Assembly: GCF_015693305.1 (NCBI RefSeq)
Contig: NZ_CP065139.1
Coordinates: 923,501-987,500 of the forward strand
Direction of reading: 5' to 3'
DNA from: Sphingobium sp. Cam5-1
Lineage (GTDB): Bacteria; Pseudomonadota; Alphaproteobacteria; Sphingomonadales; Sphingomonadaceae
DNA: 64,000 bases
In this document: piece after piece, positions 8,448 to 16,673 of the stretch
How the letters are laid out: every line of letters starts with the position of its first letter
How positions within the stretch are numbered: the stretch's first letter is position 1
Made by a program: the position numbers and the translations under genes
Notes under the pieces: generated by a model
Databases searched by the model: none
The model's input: the letters and a program-made list of their open reading frames with translations, nothing else
Told to the model about the DNA's origin: nothing

Positions 8448-9602
8448 TTAGCGCGGCAGGCCGAGCATGCGCTCGGCAATGATGTTGCGCTGAATCTCGT
8501 TCGACCCGGCATAGATCGGCCCGGCGAGTGCGAAGATATAGTCCTCGATCCAGTCGACGGGGTTCGCGTCCGACGCCTCATGGGTGAGTTCGGCTTGCGG
8601 ACCCAATATGGCGAGCGCGGTTTGCGTCAGGTGAATGTCCAATTCCGACCAGAAGATCTTGTTGGTGGACGCCTCCGGCCCGATCTTGGCGCCTGCCATC
8701 AGCCGCGAGGCGGTTTGGTAGATGTTGAGCGCATAGGCGTCGGCATTCATGTGCGCGCGCACGACATCGGCTTCGAGGGCCGGGTCGGCGCTTTCCTTGT
8801 TGGCGGTCCACAGCTCGGCCAGTTTCTTCGCTGCTACCTGATAGCGGGCGGGCGAGCGTAGCATGAGGCCGCGTTCAAAGCCTGCGGTCGCCATGCAGAT
8901 GTGCCAGCCCTGGCCCTCGTCGCCGAGGCGATTGAAGGCGGGGACGCGGACATTTTCGAGGAAGATTTCGGCAAAACCGACATGGCCGTTGATCTTCTTG
9001 ATCGCGTTCACCGTGACGCCGGGCGCATTCAAGGGGAAGAAGATGAGGCTAAGCCCCTTATGCCGCTCGGAGCCCGGCTCGCGGAACAGGCCGAACGCCC
9101 AGTCGGCGAACACCGCGCGGCTCGACCAGATCTTGTGGCCGTTGAGGATATAGTCGTCGCCCTCGCGGACGGCGGTGGCGCGCACGCCGGCAAGGTCGGA
9201 ACCTGCCATCGGCTCGGACCAGGCCTGCGCCCAGATTTCCTCACCCGACGCCATTTTGGGCAGGAAGCGCTGCTTCTGCTCGTGCGTGCCGAATTCGATC
9301 AGCGTCGGCCCAAGCAGAAAGATGCCGTTCTGGTTGACGCGGCCCGGCGCGCCTGCGCGATAATATTCTTCCTCGAAGATCAGCCACTGGATAAGGTCGA
9401 GGCCGCGGCCGCCATATTCGCGGGGCCAGGTGACCATGCCCCAATCGCCGGATTTGAGCGTCTTTTCCCATTCCCGGTGCGCCTCGAACCCTTCGCGCGT
9501 CGCGTCGAAATGTTCGAGCGGATGCTCAGGCACATGGGCTTCAAGCCAGCTGCGCACTTCGGCGCGGAAGGCCTGCTGCTCTGGAGTATAGTTCAGGTCC
9601 AT
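8448..9602 (-). CDS. acyl-CoA dehydrogenase, large subunit type
   Basis: A 384-residue acyl-CoA dehydrogenase of FadE26/28-like build. Visible motifs are TWPREYGGRGLDLIQ, the FAD/substrate segment AWSEPMAGSDLAGV, TAGFERGLMLRSPARYQ carrying a glutamate at the position used as base in isovaleryl-type enzymes, and the C-terminal GPIYAGSNEIQRNIIAERML. It should transfer electrons from the acyl chain to FAD and on to ETF. One base of overlap with echA20 upstream and 12 bp to the short subunit downstream indicate one transcript. The steroid substrate is inferred from context. Confidence 0.9.
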   Translation of the reverse strand: MDLNYTPEQQAFRAEVRSWLEAHVPEHPLEHFDATREGFEAHREWEKTLKSGDWGMVTWPREYGGRGLDLIQWLIFEEEYYRAGAPGRVNQNGIFLLGPTLIEFGTHEQKQRFLPKMASGEEIWAQAWSEPMAGSDLAGVRATAVREGDDYILNGHKIWSSRAVFADWAFGLFREPGSERHKGLSLIFFPLNAPGVTVNAIKKINGHVGFAEIFLENVRVPAFNRLGDEGQGWHICMATAGFERGLMLRSPARYQVAAKKLAELWTANKESADPALEADVVRAHMNADAYALNIYQTASRLMAGAKIGPEASTNKIFWSELDIHLTQTALAILGPQAELTHEASDANPVDWIEDYIFALAGPIYAGSNEIQRNIIAERMLGLPR

Positions 9603-10351
9603 CAGAATTTCGCCGCGCCCTTGTTTTCCACGAAGGCGTCGCGCGCCTTCTGGCTGTCTTCATGCATGTACATTTCGAGGGTGAAGCCCTGTTCGATCCG
9701 GTAATGGGCCGAGGGGTCGGTGGGCTCGATGAGGTTCAAGGCCTGCTTGGCGATGACGAGCGCCGCGCGGCTCTTGGATGCGATCACCTCGCAAAAGGCG
9801 TAGGCCTCCTCTTTCAGCTTCTCGAGCGGCACGACCTTGTGGATCGAGCCATGGCGATGCGCGTCCTCGACCGGGATGCGGCCGCCGGTGAAGAAATTGG
9901 CGCGCACCATCTGGACGGGCAGCATGCGGCTCATGAAGGCAGCGCCGCCCATCGCGCCGCGATCGATCTCGGGCAGCGAGAAATAGGCGCCTTCCGCTGC
10001 AATCAGCGCGTCGCAGGCGCCCGCGATATTGACGCCGCCGCCGATGACGAAGCCGTGGAGCGCGCCGACCACGGGGATCGCGCATTCGCGGATCGCCTTG
10101 AAGGTGAGGTAATTATCCTTGTTGAGCTTTGCGATGCGCTCAGGGTGGGCGGCCATTTCCTTGATGTCGACGCCGCCGCAGAAACCACGGCCTTCGGCGC
10201 GGATCAGGATGACCTTCACATCCTCGTTCGCCGCTGCTTCGTACACCATGGCCGGGATCGATTCCCAGCCCTTGGTGTCAAAGGCGTTGACCGGCGGGTG
10301 GTCGAACAGGATTTCGGCGATGGCGCCGTTGATGCTGAGCGTGATCGGCAT
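9602..10351 (-). CDS. echA20: EchA20-like crotonase (steroid ring D hydrolase)
   Basis: A 249-residue crotonase-family protein. The oxyanion motif AEGRGFCGGVDIKEM and HGFVIGGGVNIAG are present. Of the two glutamates of enoyl-CoA hydratase, the first is replaced by Asn (GGGVN) while the second is kept as Glu128 in SLPEIDRG. The same pattern, and a PITL-type start with DHPPVNA, is what I recall for EchA20, which opens ring D of the HIP-derived CoA ester by hydrolysis. The start at 10351 has AAGGAA 7 bases upstream; the longer frame to 10489 is out of the family's range. Neighbour ipdC lies 16 bp upstream. Confidence 0.85.
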   Translation of the reverse strand: MPITLSINGAIAEILFDHPPVNAFDTKGWESIPAMVYEAAANEDVKVILIRAEGRGFCGGVDIKEMAAHPERIAKLNKDNYLTFKAIRECAIPVVGALHGFVIGGGVNIAGACDALIAAEGAYFSLPEIDRGAMGGAAFMSRMLPVQMVRANFFTGGRIPVEDAHRHGSIHKVVPLEKLKEEAYAFCEVIASKSRAALVIAKQALNLIEPTDPSAHYRIEQGFTLEMYMHEDSQKARDAFVENKGAAKF

Positions 10352-10367
10352 GGGTCTTCCTTCTTTC

Positions 10368-11459
10368 TCAGGCGGCGCTGGCGGTTTGCTGGCCCATCGC
10401 GGCAAGCGCGGCCAGGCGCTCGTGCGCTTCGGCGACGATACGATCGACAAGCTCCTGGCAGGTCGGGATTTCGCCGATCCGCCCGCCAACCACGCCGGTC
10501 GCCATCACGCCTTGTTCGATGTCGCCTTCGACCACTGCCTTCTGGATCAGCATCGGCATGGTTGCGGCCATCATCGCCTGTTTCAAGGGCATGGCGCCAT
10601 GGGCGGTCATGCCGCGGGCGGACTTGATGAAGTCCATCCAGCTGGCGCCGGTCTGCTTCTTCATCGCCATGCCTGCTTCGATCGCGCGCAGCCACATGGC
10701 GAGCGGGCCGGACTTTTCGATCCGGTCCATGAGGCGGGTGCGGACCATCCGCTGGGGGATGCCGTCAAGCTTGGTGGTGACGACGATGCCGTCGGTCGTG
10801 GCTTTCAGATAAGCCGCCTTGGTCGTGTCGGGCACCGGGCTTTCTTTCGTCAGCAGGAAGCGGGTGCCCATGGCGATGCCGACCGCGCCATAAGCGAGGG
10901 CAGCTGCAAGGCCGCGCCCGTCGGCAAAGCCGCCGCTCGCGATCACCGGCACCTTGACGGCATCGAGTACCTGGGGAAGCAGCACGGTGGTGGGGACAGA
11001 GCCGGTATGGCCGCCGCCTTCGCCGCCCTGGACATTGACCATGTCGACGCCCAATTCGACCATCTTCTGCGCATGCTTGACCGCGCCGACGGTGGGGACG
11101 CAGAGGATCCCTGCATCCTTGAAGCGGCCGATCATCTTGGCATTGGGACCACGGCCGAAGCTGACAGCGCGCACCTGATCCTTGTTGGCAAGGATCAGCT
11201 CGACGATTTGGTCAGCGCCGGGCTGGAAGCTGTGGAAATTGACGCCAAAGGGCCGGTCGGTGCCCTGGCGCACGGCGAGGATCTTTTCGCGCGCTTCGTC
11301 CGGCGTCATGACCGCTGCGCCCAGAAAACCGAAGGCGCCTGCGTTGCTCGACCCGATGACGAGGCTGGGTTCCGCGACCCAGCCCATCGCGGTCTGGATG
11401 ATCGGCCAGCGGCACCCCAACCGCTCGACAAGGATGGTGTGCAACGGATCGCCCATCAT
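10368..11459 (-). CDS. ipdC: IpdC-like flavin-dependent enoyl reductase (nitronate monooxygenase family)
   Basis: A 363-residue FMN TIM-barrel protein of the 2-nitropropane dioxygenase/nitronate monooxygenase family: PIIQTAMGWVAEPSLV at the start, NVQGGEGGGHTGS and IASGGFADGRGLAAAL with the phosphate-binding glycines, then ALAYGAVGIAMGTRFL. In steroid clusters this family member is IpdC, an NAD-dependent reductase acting on a C/D-ring CoA intermediate, and not a nitronate oxidase. It sits between the two crotonases. The two consecutive ATGs at 11459 and 11456 give a 4 bp overlap with the preceding stop. Confidence 0.85.
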   Translation of the reverse strand: MMGDPLHTILVERLGCRWPIIQTAMGWVAEPSLVIGSSNAGAFGFLGAAVMTPDEAREKILAVRQGTDRPFGVNFHSFQPGADQIVELILANKDQVRAVSFGRGPNAKMIGRFKDAGILCVPTVGAVKHAQKMVELGVDMVNVQGGEGGGHTGSVPTTVLLPQVLDAVKVPVIASGGFADGRGLAAALAYGAVGIAMGTRFLLTKESPVPDTTKAAYLKATTDGIVVTTKLDGIPQRMVRTRLMDRIEKSGPLAMWLRAIEAGMAMKKQTGASWMDFIKSARGMTAHGAMPLKQAMMAATMPMLIQKAVVEGDIEQGVMATGVVGGRIGEIPTCQELVDRIVAEAHERLAALAAMGQQTASAA

Positions 11460-12358
11460 TCGCTCGCCTGTTTCTTATTGGCCTCTGCCATCTTCTTGGC
11501 GTCCAGCCCTGCGATCGAGCTGCCTTGCACAAGATCATTCTGGGCGTGGGCGAAATGGTGCATATGATATTGCGCCTCCATCGCGTTGCGCTTGCCCATC
11601 AGCTCCTCGACATGGTTGATCGCCTGCTTGGTGAGCCAGTTGCCAAGGCGCGGTTGCGCCACGAGCTTGGCCGCCATCGTCGCGACGGTTTCGCGCAACG
11701 CCTCGCGGGGCACGATCTTGTTGACCATGCCGAAGCTTTCGGCCCGCTGCGCGCTCATCCGCTCGCCCAAGAGCAGGAATTCCTTGGCGACGCGCGGAGG
11801 GAGTTCATAGGCGTGGGCGAAATATTCAACGCCAGGGATGCCCATGCGGTTGACCGGGTCCTGGAAGAAGGCGTCGTCGGTCGCGACGATCAAATCGCAC
11901 ACCCAGGCGAGCATGAGCCCGCCCGCGACACAGGCCCCCTGCACCATGGCGATGGTGGGCTTTGGCGCATCGCGCCAGCGCCGGCACATGCCGACATATT
12001 GCTCCTTCTCGCGGGTGTAGAGCAATTCTGCGGCAGGCTTGTTGACATGGCCCGGCACCATGAGGCGATTTTCGAAATGCTTGTGCACGTCGCGGCCGGG
12101 CGTACCGATGTCATGGCCCGCCGAGAAATGCTTGCCGTTGCCGCCCAGCACGATCGCGCGCACATCGTCATCGTTCACCGCGCGCACGAACGCGTCATCA
12201 AGCGCATAGGTCATCTGGCCGTTCTGGGCATTGTTGAAGCCCGGACGGTTCATCATGATCCACGCGACATGATCGATCACCTCATAGGTGACCGGCTCAT
12301 CCGTTTCGTAAACAATGTCGACCTGCTGCGGTTCGACCAGGCGGTCGGTCTCGTTCAT
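11456..12358 (-). CDS. crotonase-family protein lacking both hydratase glutamates
   Basis: A 300-residue enoyl-CoA hydratase/isomerase family member. The oxyanion loop is seen in NGKHFSAGHDIG (residues 74-85) and the CoA-binding core in VQGACVAGGLMLAWVCDLIVA. At the position of crotonase Glu144 there is Met149, and at that of Glu164 there is Val169 (QDPVNRMG). A normal hydration is therefore unlikely; a hydrolase, retro-Claisen or decarboxylase role is possible. An N-terminal extension of about 25 residues and a long loop (HKHFENRLMVPGHVNKPAAE) precede and interrupt the core. The start at 12358 follows ipdB with 1 bp spacing. It is co-transcribed with ipdAB and ipdC, so it belongs to C/D-ring breakdown. 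Confidence 0.82.
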   Translation of the reverse strand: MNETDRLVEPQQVDIVYETDEPVTYEVIDHVAWIMMNRPGFNNAQNGQMTYALDDAFVRAVNDDDVRAIVLGGNGKHFSAGHDIGTPGRDVHKHFENRLMVPGHVNKPAAELLYTREKEQYVGMCRRWRDAPKPTIAMVQGACVAGGLMLAWVCDLIVATDDAFFQDPVNRMGIPGVEYFAHAYELPPRVAKEFLLLGERMSAQRAESFGMVNKIVPREALRETVATMAAKLVAQPRLGNWLTKQAINHVEELMGKRNAMEAQYHMHHFAHAQNDLVQGSSIAGLDAKKMAEANKKQASE

Positions 12359-12359
12359 C

Positions 12360-13157
12360 TCAGGCTGCCCTTCTGTCTCCGGCCGGGTTGTCCTTGAACA
12401 CGGTCGCCCGGACATTGTTGGGATCGATCCTGGCGATCAGCTCCAGCTGCTCTGCCGTCGGCGCAGGCGTCACCGGAATTTCGCCATCGACCTTTGCCAG
12501 CGGGAAGCCGGTATTGTCCTGCACTTCCTCGAAGGTGACGCCCGGATGCAGCGAGATCACGCGGATCTGGTGATCGGGGCCGCCAAAGTCCATCACGCAA
12601 AGATTGGTGATGATGCGGCGCAGGTCCAGGCCCTTAGGCGGCTGCCCATTGCGGTAACGCGCCGGGTTGTAGCCTGCCATGCAGACGAAATCGACTTCGC
12701 CTTCCACGAACGCGCGCTTGTTGTGGCTTGCAAAGAAGAAGCTGTTTGGATGGCTGATCGAGTTGCCCGGAAAACCGCGCGCGCCGAGCATCGCCGCCTT
12801 GGGCTTCTTGTGGTCGCCGATCACCGAGATGTTCGCCTGGCCGAAGCGGTCGATCTGCACCGGGCCGACCAGCGCATGGCGGCGGCCGCTCCACAGGGCG
12901 GAGAAGACGCGGTCATAATTGGCGATGCCTTCAAACTCAGGCTCGGCGGTGCGCTTGCCAGGGCCGACGGGCTCGCTGGTGTACCAGCATTCGCCATCGG
13001 TGGTCTGGATCGCGGGCGCGAAGGAAAGCTTGGCAAGGCCTGCGCCGATGCGGGGGAGGGGGCCGATGCCGGTCGCCATCACCTCGCCATTGTCGCGCCA
13101 GACTTCGGCGCAGGCGGCGATGACGAGTTCGGCGAGCGAATAGCTGTTCTGGGTCAT
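12360..13157 (-). CDS. ipdB: IpdB-like CoA-transferase-family subunit (ring C hydrolase)
   Basis: A 265-residue class I CoA-transferase beta-type subunit. IpdAB, despite the fold, acts as a CoA-ester hydrolase that opens ring C in HIP degradation. The family is recognised from LVIAACAEVWRDNGEVMATG, VGPVQIDRFGQANIS, GARGFPGNSISHP and ITNLCVMDFG. The Asn/Ser-rich GNSISHP region corresponds to where true transferases carry the catalytic Glu, and no Glu is visible there, which agrees with a non-transferase role. It follows ipdA by 11 bp, so the two subunits are made together. Confidence 0.87.
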   Translation of the reverse strand: MTQNSYSLAELVIAACAEVWRDNGEVMATGIGPLPRIGAGLAKLSFAPAIQTTDGECWYTSEPVGPGKRTAEPEFEGIANYDRVFSALWSGRRHALVGPVQIDRFGQANISVIGDHKKPKAAMLGARGFPGNSISHPNSFFFASHNKRAFVEGEVDFVCMAGYNPARYRNGQPPKGLDLRRIITNLCVMDFGGPDHQIRVISLHPGVTFEEVQDNTGFPLAKVDGEIPVTPAPTAEQLELIARIDPNNVRATVFKDNPAGDRRAA

Positions 13158-13168
13158 GTCGGTCTCGC

Positions 13169-14068
13169 TCAGTAAATGGGGACGGGGAGCTGCTTGACGG
13201 CGTCCGCGCCGCCGATCGCTGCCTGATAGTCGGCTTCGGACACGTCGATATATTTCGCCTTATACTCGGCCCAGGCTTCGGGTGAGGCGGCGCTTTCGAC
13301 ATAGGTCTTGATGTGCTTGAGATCGAGCTGATAGTCCGGGTCAGCGCTTGAGGGGTGCGCGCCCAAGGGCGCTTCTGCAACGCCGGTGATCATCGCGCGC
13401 TCGACGAGGTTGTAGCGGCTGTTGGCCTTCATATCGAGCTGTGCCGTCGGCACGATCTTCTCGACCGTCACATAGCTTTTCTTCGCCGCGCGCACGAGCA
13501 GTTCGTCGAACAGCGCGTCCTTGCTCAGCGTCAGCAGGTTGCCGCGCTCGTCGGAACGGTGGGCGTGGATGAGCGCGATGTCGGGCACCAGCGCGGGCAT
13601 GGCGACGAATTCCTCGCCATCTTCATAGGGGCTTTTGACAAATTTGAAGTCGAAGCCCGATTGCGTGATGATGTCGGTGCCGATGCCGACGCGGGTGGGG
13701 AGGAAGGGCAGCTTCATCGCGCCGGCGCGCAGGCCCCAATGATACATGCCCTCGTCAAGCTCCAGCACCTCGAAGCTGCCTGCCTGGCGGGCGTTGCGAA
13801 AATGCGGTTCGAGCGGATAATGGTCAAGGCTGGCAAAGGCGAAGACCAGCTTTTTGATCTTGCCGGTGGCGGCGAGCAGGCCGATGTCCATGCCGCCATA
13901 GCCCGCCATGACGGTCAGGTCCTTGAGGCTTGACCGGGCGATGGCGCGAATGAGCGCCATGGGCTTGCGGCGCGTTGCCCATCCGCCGATGCCGATGGTC
14001 ATCCCGTCGGAAATCTGGTCGACGATGTCGTCGACGCTCATGCGCTTGTCGAGCATTATGTCAGTCAT
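13169..14068 (-). CDS. ipdA: IpdA-like CoA-transferase-family subunit (ring C hydrolase)
   Basis: A 299-residue class I CoA-transferase alpha-type subunit, partner of ipdB. It shows the glycine-rich GMTIGIGGWATRRKP (residues 22-36), LTVMAGYGGMDIGLL and LPFLPTRVGIGTDI. In IpdAB the catalytic residue is a glutamate near position 105 of IpdA; here Glu103 and Glu106 occur in LELDEGMYHWG, and one of them probably fills that role. ATG at 14068 has AAGG directly before it; the ATG at 14056 (MLDKRMSV) has better spacing and may be the true start. It lies 36 bp after hsaC. Confidence 0.87.
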   Translation of the reverse strand: MTDIMLDKRMSVDDIVDQISDGMTIGIGGWATRRKPMALIRAIARSSLKDLTVMAGYGGMDIGLLAATGKIKKLVFAFASLDHYPLEPHFRNARQAGSFEVLELDEGMYHWGLRAGAMKLPFLPTRVGIGTDIITQSGFDFKFVKSPYEDGEEFVAMPALVPDIALIHAHRSDERGNLLTLSKDALFDELLVRAAKKSYVTVEKIVPTAQLDMKANSRYNLVERAMITGVAEAPLGAHPSSADPDYQLDLKHIKTYVESAASPEAWAEYKAKYIDVSEADYQAAIGGADAVKQLPVPIY

Positions 14069-14104
14069 CCTTTTGCGTCACTCTTGGCAAGGCAAGCCCT
14101 GCGA

Positions 14105-15031
14105 TTAGTCCTGCTCGTGGGCCCATTTATGGCCCCAGTCGCTGACCGAAAGGCTGGTGGTGGGAACCCATGTGTCCGGGTCTATGATGAGGCCGTTCCA
14201 GCCATATTCAATGTCGAAGCCGCCCGGTGTCTGCATGTAAAAGCTGGTCATCTTGTCATTGACATGACGGCCAAGCGTTGCCGAGAGCGGCACCTTGCCC
14301 TTGCTCTTCAAGACCCGGTCATAGGCGCGGCCGACATCCTCTAAAGAGCCGACCTCCAGCATCATGTGGACAGCGCCATTGGGGCTTTCAGGCAGCTGGC
14401 CAAGCGCCAGGCTGTGGTGGCGCGGGTTGCAGTGGAGGAAGGCAAAGCCCACGCCCGGATCATCCTCGCCCCCGCCCATCATGTAGAAGCGGCCAAGGTC
14501 GGTGTCGCCAAAGCCCATGACTTGCCTGTAGAAGGCGTGGGTCTCGTCGAAATTGGGGGCGGTCAGCACGACATGGCCCATCCCCATGTCGCCGTCCGCG
14601 CCCTTGGGGCTGCCGGTCACGAAGCGGCTGACGCCCACAGGCGAGACGAAGGGGACATAGTCGACGAAGCGGCCGTAGAAGATTTCCATGGGATTGCCCG
14701 CAGGGTCCGATGAACGGGCGAGTTCATAGACCTGACGGCCACGCGCCTCCATGACGCCGGCCCGTTCCACAGGACGGCCCGCTGCCTCAAGGCCAGCCAG
14801 CACCGATTCGAAGGCTTCGCGATTCGCGCATTCCCAGCCTGGCGCGACGAACCGGTCCTGTTCGCCTTTTTGCACCCGCAGGCGCCAGGGCCGGTCGTCC
14901 ATGCGAAAGAGCGCCGCGTCCTCGTCCGGCGAGGAGGCTTCCATCAGCCCCGCGATGTTGCAGGCGAAGTCCCGCCAGGCCCCAAGGTCCCGTGCTTCGA
15001 TCACCACATAGCCCAGCGCTGTCACTGCCAT
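14105..15031 (-). CDS. hsaC: 3,4-DHSA extradiol dioxygenase (HsaC/TesB)
   Basis: A 308-residue type I extradiol dioxygenase with two vicinal-oxygen-chelate modules. The Fe(II) ligands are His153 (GMGHVVL), His222 (GAVHMMLEV) and Glu275 (GGFDIEYGW), and HHSLAL (205-210) gives the conserved active-site histidine. This enzyme cleaves the catechol ring A of 3,4-dihydroxy-9,10-seconandrost-1,3,5(10)-triene-9,17-dione. It is the first gene of the minus operon, and its start faces hsaA across a 290 bp control region. It is thus separated from the other A/B-ring genes, which read the opposite way. Function follows from motif, length and context. Confidence 0.92.
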   Translation of the reverse strand: MAVTALGYVVIEARDLGAWRDFACNIAGLMEASSPDEDAALFRMDDRPWRLRVQKGEQDRFVAPGWECANREAFESVLAGLEAAGRPVERAGVMEARGRQVYELARSSDPAGNPMEIFYGRFVDYVPFVSPVGVSRFVTGSPKGADGDMGMGHVVLTAPNFDETHAFYRQVMGFGDTDLGRFYMMGGGEDDPGVGFAFLHCNPRHHSLALGQLPESPNGAVHMMLEVGSLEDVGRAYDRVLKSKGKVPLSATLGRHVNDKMTSFYMQTPGGFDIEYGWNGLIIDPDTWVPTTSLSVSDWGHKWAHEQD

Positions 15032-15240
15032 TTCCGCCGCCTCGCCCTTATCTGTGCCTGCCTGCCGCCATAGCCTTTGCGGAGCGTTTCAAAATGGCCT
15101 TCCCCATACGCAAATGGCAAGCGCTCAAGCCTTGGCATCCGCGCTTGGCGAGGGGCCATCAAGCACGCTCAACGAGCTTATGGCAATTCGTTCCCGATCC
15201 GCCTATAAGCAACGGCCCAAATGCGCAAGCCCTGTTTGCC

Positions 15241-15278
15241 TTGACAGTTTGCGTAATAGCAGTTTACATAAACTACGC
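15241..15278 (+). promoter_or_regulatory. candidate hsaA promoter and operator in the hsaC/hsaA divergent region
   Basis: The 290 bp between hsaC and hsaA holds no gene. A perfect TTGACA lies at 15241-15246; 17 bases on is TTACAT (15264-15269), a poor -10. Overlapping this is an inverted repeat: AGTTT (15261-15265) with AAACT (15270-15274), bracketed by GCGTA (15251-15255) and TACGC (15274-15278). TTTGCGTA (15248-15255) recurs inverted as TACGCAAA at 15107-15114, nearer to hsaC. An operator for a repressor of both operons is the obvious reading. No regulator gene is adjacent. Confidence 0.5.
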
Positions 15279-15321
15279 ATATAGCAAATTTGAAGAAGAG
15301 TCGCCTACAATGGAGAAGATC

Positions 15322-16542
15322 ATGACCGGGGCAGTAGCAAGCCGACCCATTGACGAGGCGAATGCCGGGATACCTTCACCCGAAAGTCTGATCGCCTGCG
15401 CCCGGGCCATGATCCCGACGCTGCGGGAACGCGCGCGCGCCTGCACCATCGCCCATGACGTGCCGAAAGAAACCGTCGCCGAGATGAAGGCGGCCGGCTT
15501 CTTCCGCGTGCTCCAGCCCAAGCGCTATGGCGGCTATGAGATGCACCCCAATGTCTTCTTCGAAATCCAGAAGGCGCTCGCCGAAGGCTGCATGTCGACA
15601 GGCTGGATCTACGGCGTGCTTGGTTGCCACCCTTATGAGCTCGCCCTCTTCCATGACGAGGCGCAGAAGGAAGTGTGGGGCGATGATCCCGACATGCTCG
15701 TTTCCTCCACCTATCAGCCGGTCGGCAAGGTGGAAAAGGCAGAAGGCGGCTTCTACCTTTCGGGCCGCTGGGGCTTCTCGTCGGGCTCCTCCCATTGCGG
15801 TTGGGTGCTCTTGGGTGCGATCAATTTCGACACCGATGGCGGCCCGCCCGACATGCGCACCTTCCTCTTGCCGCGCTCGGACTATCAGGTGATCGAAGGC
15901 ACCTGGGATACGTTCGGCCTCCAGGGCACCGGCAGCTTCGACATCGTGGTCGAGCGCGTCTTTGTGCCCGAACATCGCACCCACAAGGCGAGCGACGGCT
16001 TTGCCGGGACGAATCCGGGCCAGGAAACCAATACCGCGCCGCTCTACCGCATCCCCTGGGCGCAGCTCTTCATCCGCTCGGTCTCCAGCGCCGCCTTTGG
16101 CGGCATCCGTGCCGCAACCTCGGCCGCGATGGAGATCATGGCAAGCCGGGTCTCGACCAACACCGGCAAGGCCGCCAAGGCCGACCCCCATCTCCACGCC
16201 GCCATCGCCCGCGCGATCGCGGAAACGGGCGAGATGGAACTGACGCACAGGACCACGTTCAACGAACTGATGGACTATGCGACACGCAATGAGCCCATTC
16301 CGATGGAAAAGCGCGCGCTCTATGCCTATCAATCCGCCAATGTCGTGCGCCGCATGGCCGACCTTGCCGACGACATGGTCAAGCTCATGGGCGGCCGGGC
16401 GATCTACATGACAAGCCCGATCCTCCAGCCCTGGCTCGACCTCCACGCCGCGCGCGCCCATGTCGCCAACGATCCGGCCAACCGCACCAGCGACGTCATC
16501 GGCACGATGAACGGCGAACCGCCCGCCTTCACCTTTATCTAG
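15322..16542 (+). CDS. hsaA: 3-HSA hydroxylase, oxygenase component (HsaA/TesA2)
   Basis: A 406-residue flavin-dependent monooxygenase with an acyl-CoA-dehydrogenase fold. It hydroxylates 3-HSA at C4 with reduced flavin from HsaB. Evidence: PKRYGGYEMHPNVFFEIQ, STGWIYGVLGCHPYE, FSSGSSHCGWVLLGA and a length close to the 394 residues of HsaA. The start at 15322 (MTGAVASRP) has GGAG 7 bases upstream; the ATG at 15310 has a poorer site, and the frame extends further upstream without support. It is the first gene of the plus operon and is followed by a 131 bp gap with a GC-rich hairpin before hsaD. Confidence 0.9.
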   Translation: MTGAVASRPIDEANAGIPSPESLIACARAMIPTLRERARACTIAHDVPKETVAEMKAAGFFRVLQPKRYGGYEMHPNVFFEIQKALAEGCMSTGWIYGVLGCHPYELALFHDEAQKEVWGDDPDMLVSSTYQPVGKVEKAEGGFYLSGRWGFSSGSSHCGWVLLGAINFDTDGGPPDMRTFLLPRSDYQVIEGTWDTFGLQGTGSFDIVVERVFVPEHRTHKASDGFAGTNPGQETNTAPLYRIPWAQLFIRSVSSAAFGGIRAATSAAMEIMASRVSTNTGKAAKADPHLHAAIARAIAETGEMELTHRTTFNELMDYATRNEPIPMEKRALYAYQSANVVRRMADLADDMVKLMGGRAIYMTSPILQPWLDLHAARAHVANDPANRTSDVIGTMNGEPPAFTFI

Positions 16543-16551
16543 CGTCTTGCG

Positions 16552-16576
16552 CTGGAGCGCGCGCCGCGCGCTCCAG
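16552..16576 (+). terminator. GC-rich intercistronic hairpin between hsaA and hsaD
   Basis: CTGGAGCGCG (16552-16561) pairs with CGCGCTCCAG (16567-16576) around a 5-base loop: a perfect 10 bp stem just after the hsaA stop. No T-run follows, so it is not a classical intrinsic terminator. It more likely stabilises the hsaA message or gives partial termination within the operon. Confidence 0.45.
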
Positions 16577-16673
16577 CCTTGCCGTCACGTTCAGCGGGAC
16601 TGGAAAACCAGCTCCCCCTCAGGCAAGACCCAGGGCCAAGCTTTTCGCACGATGCCCCAAAGGAACGATCCCC

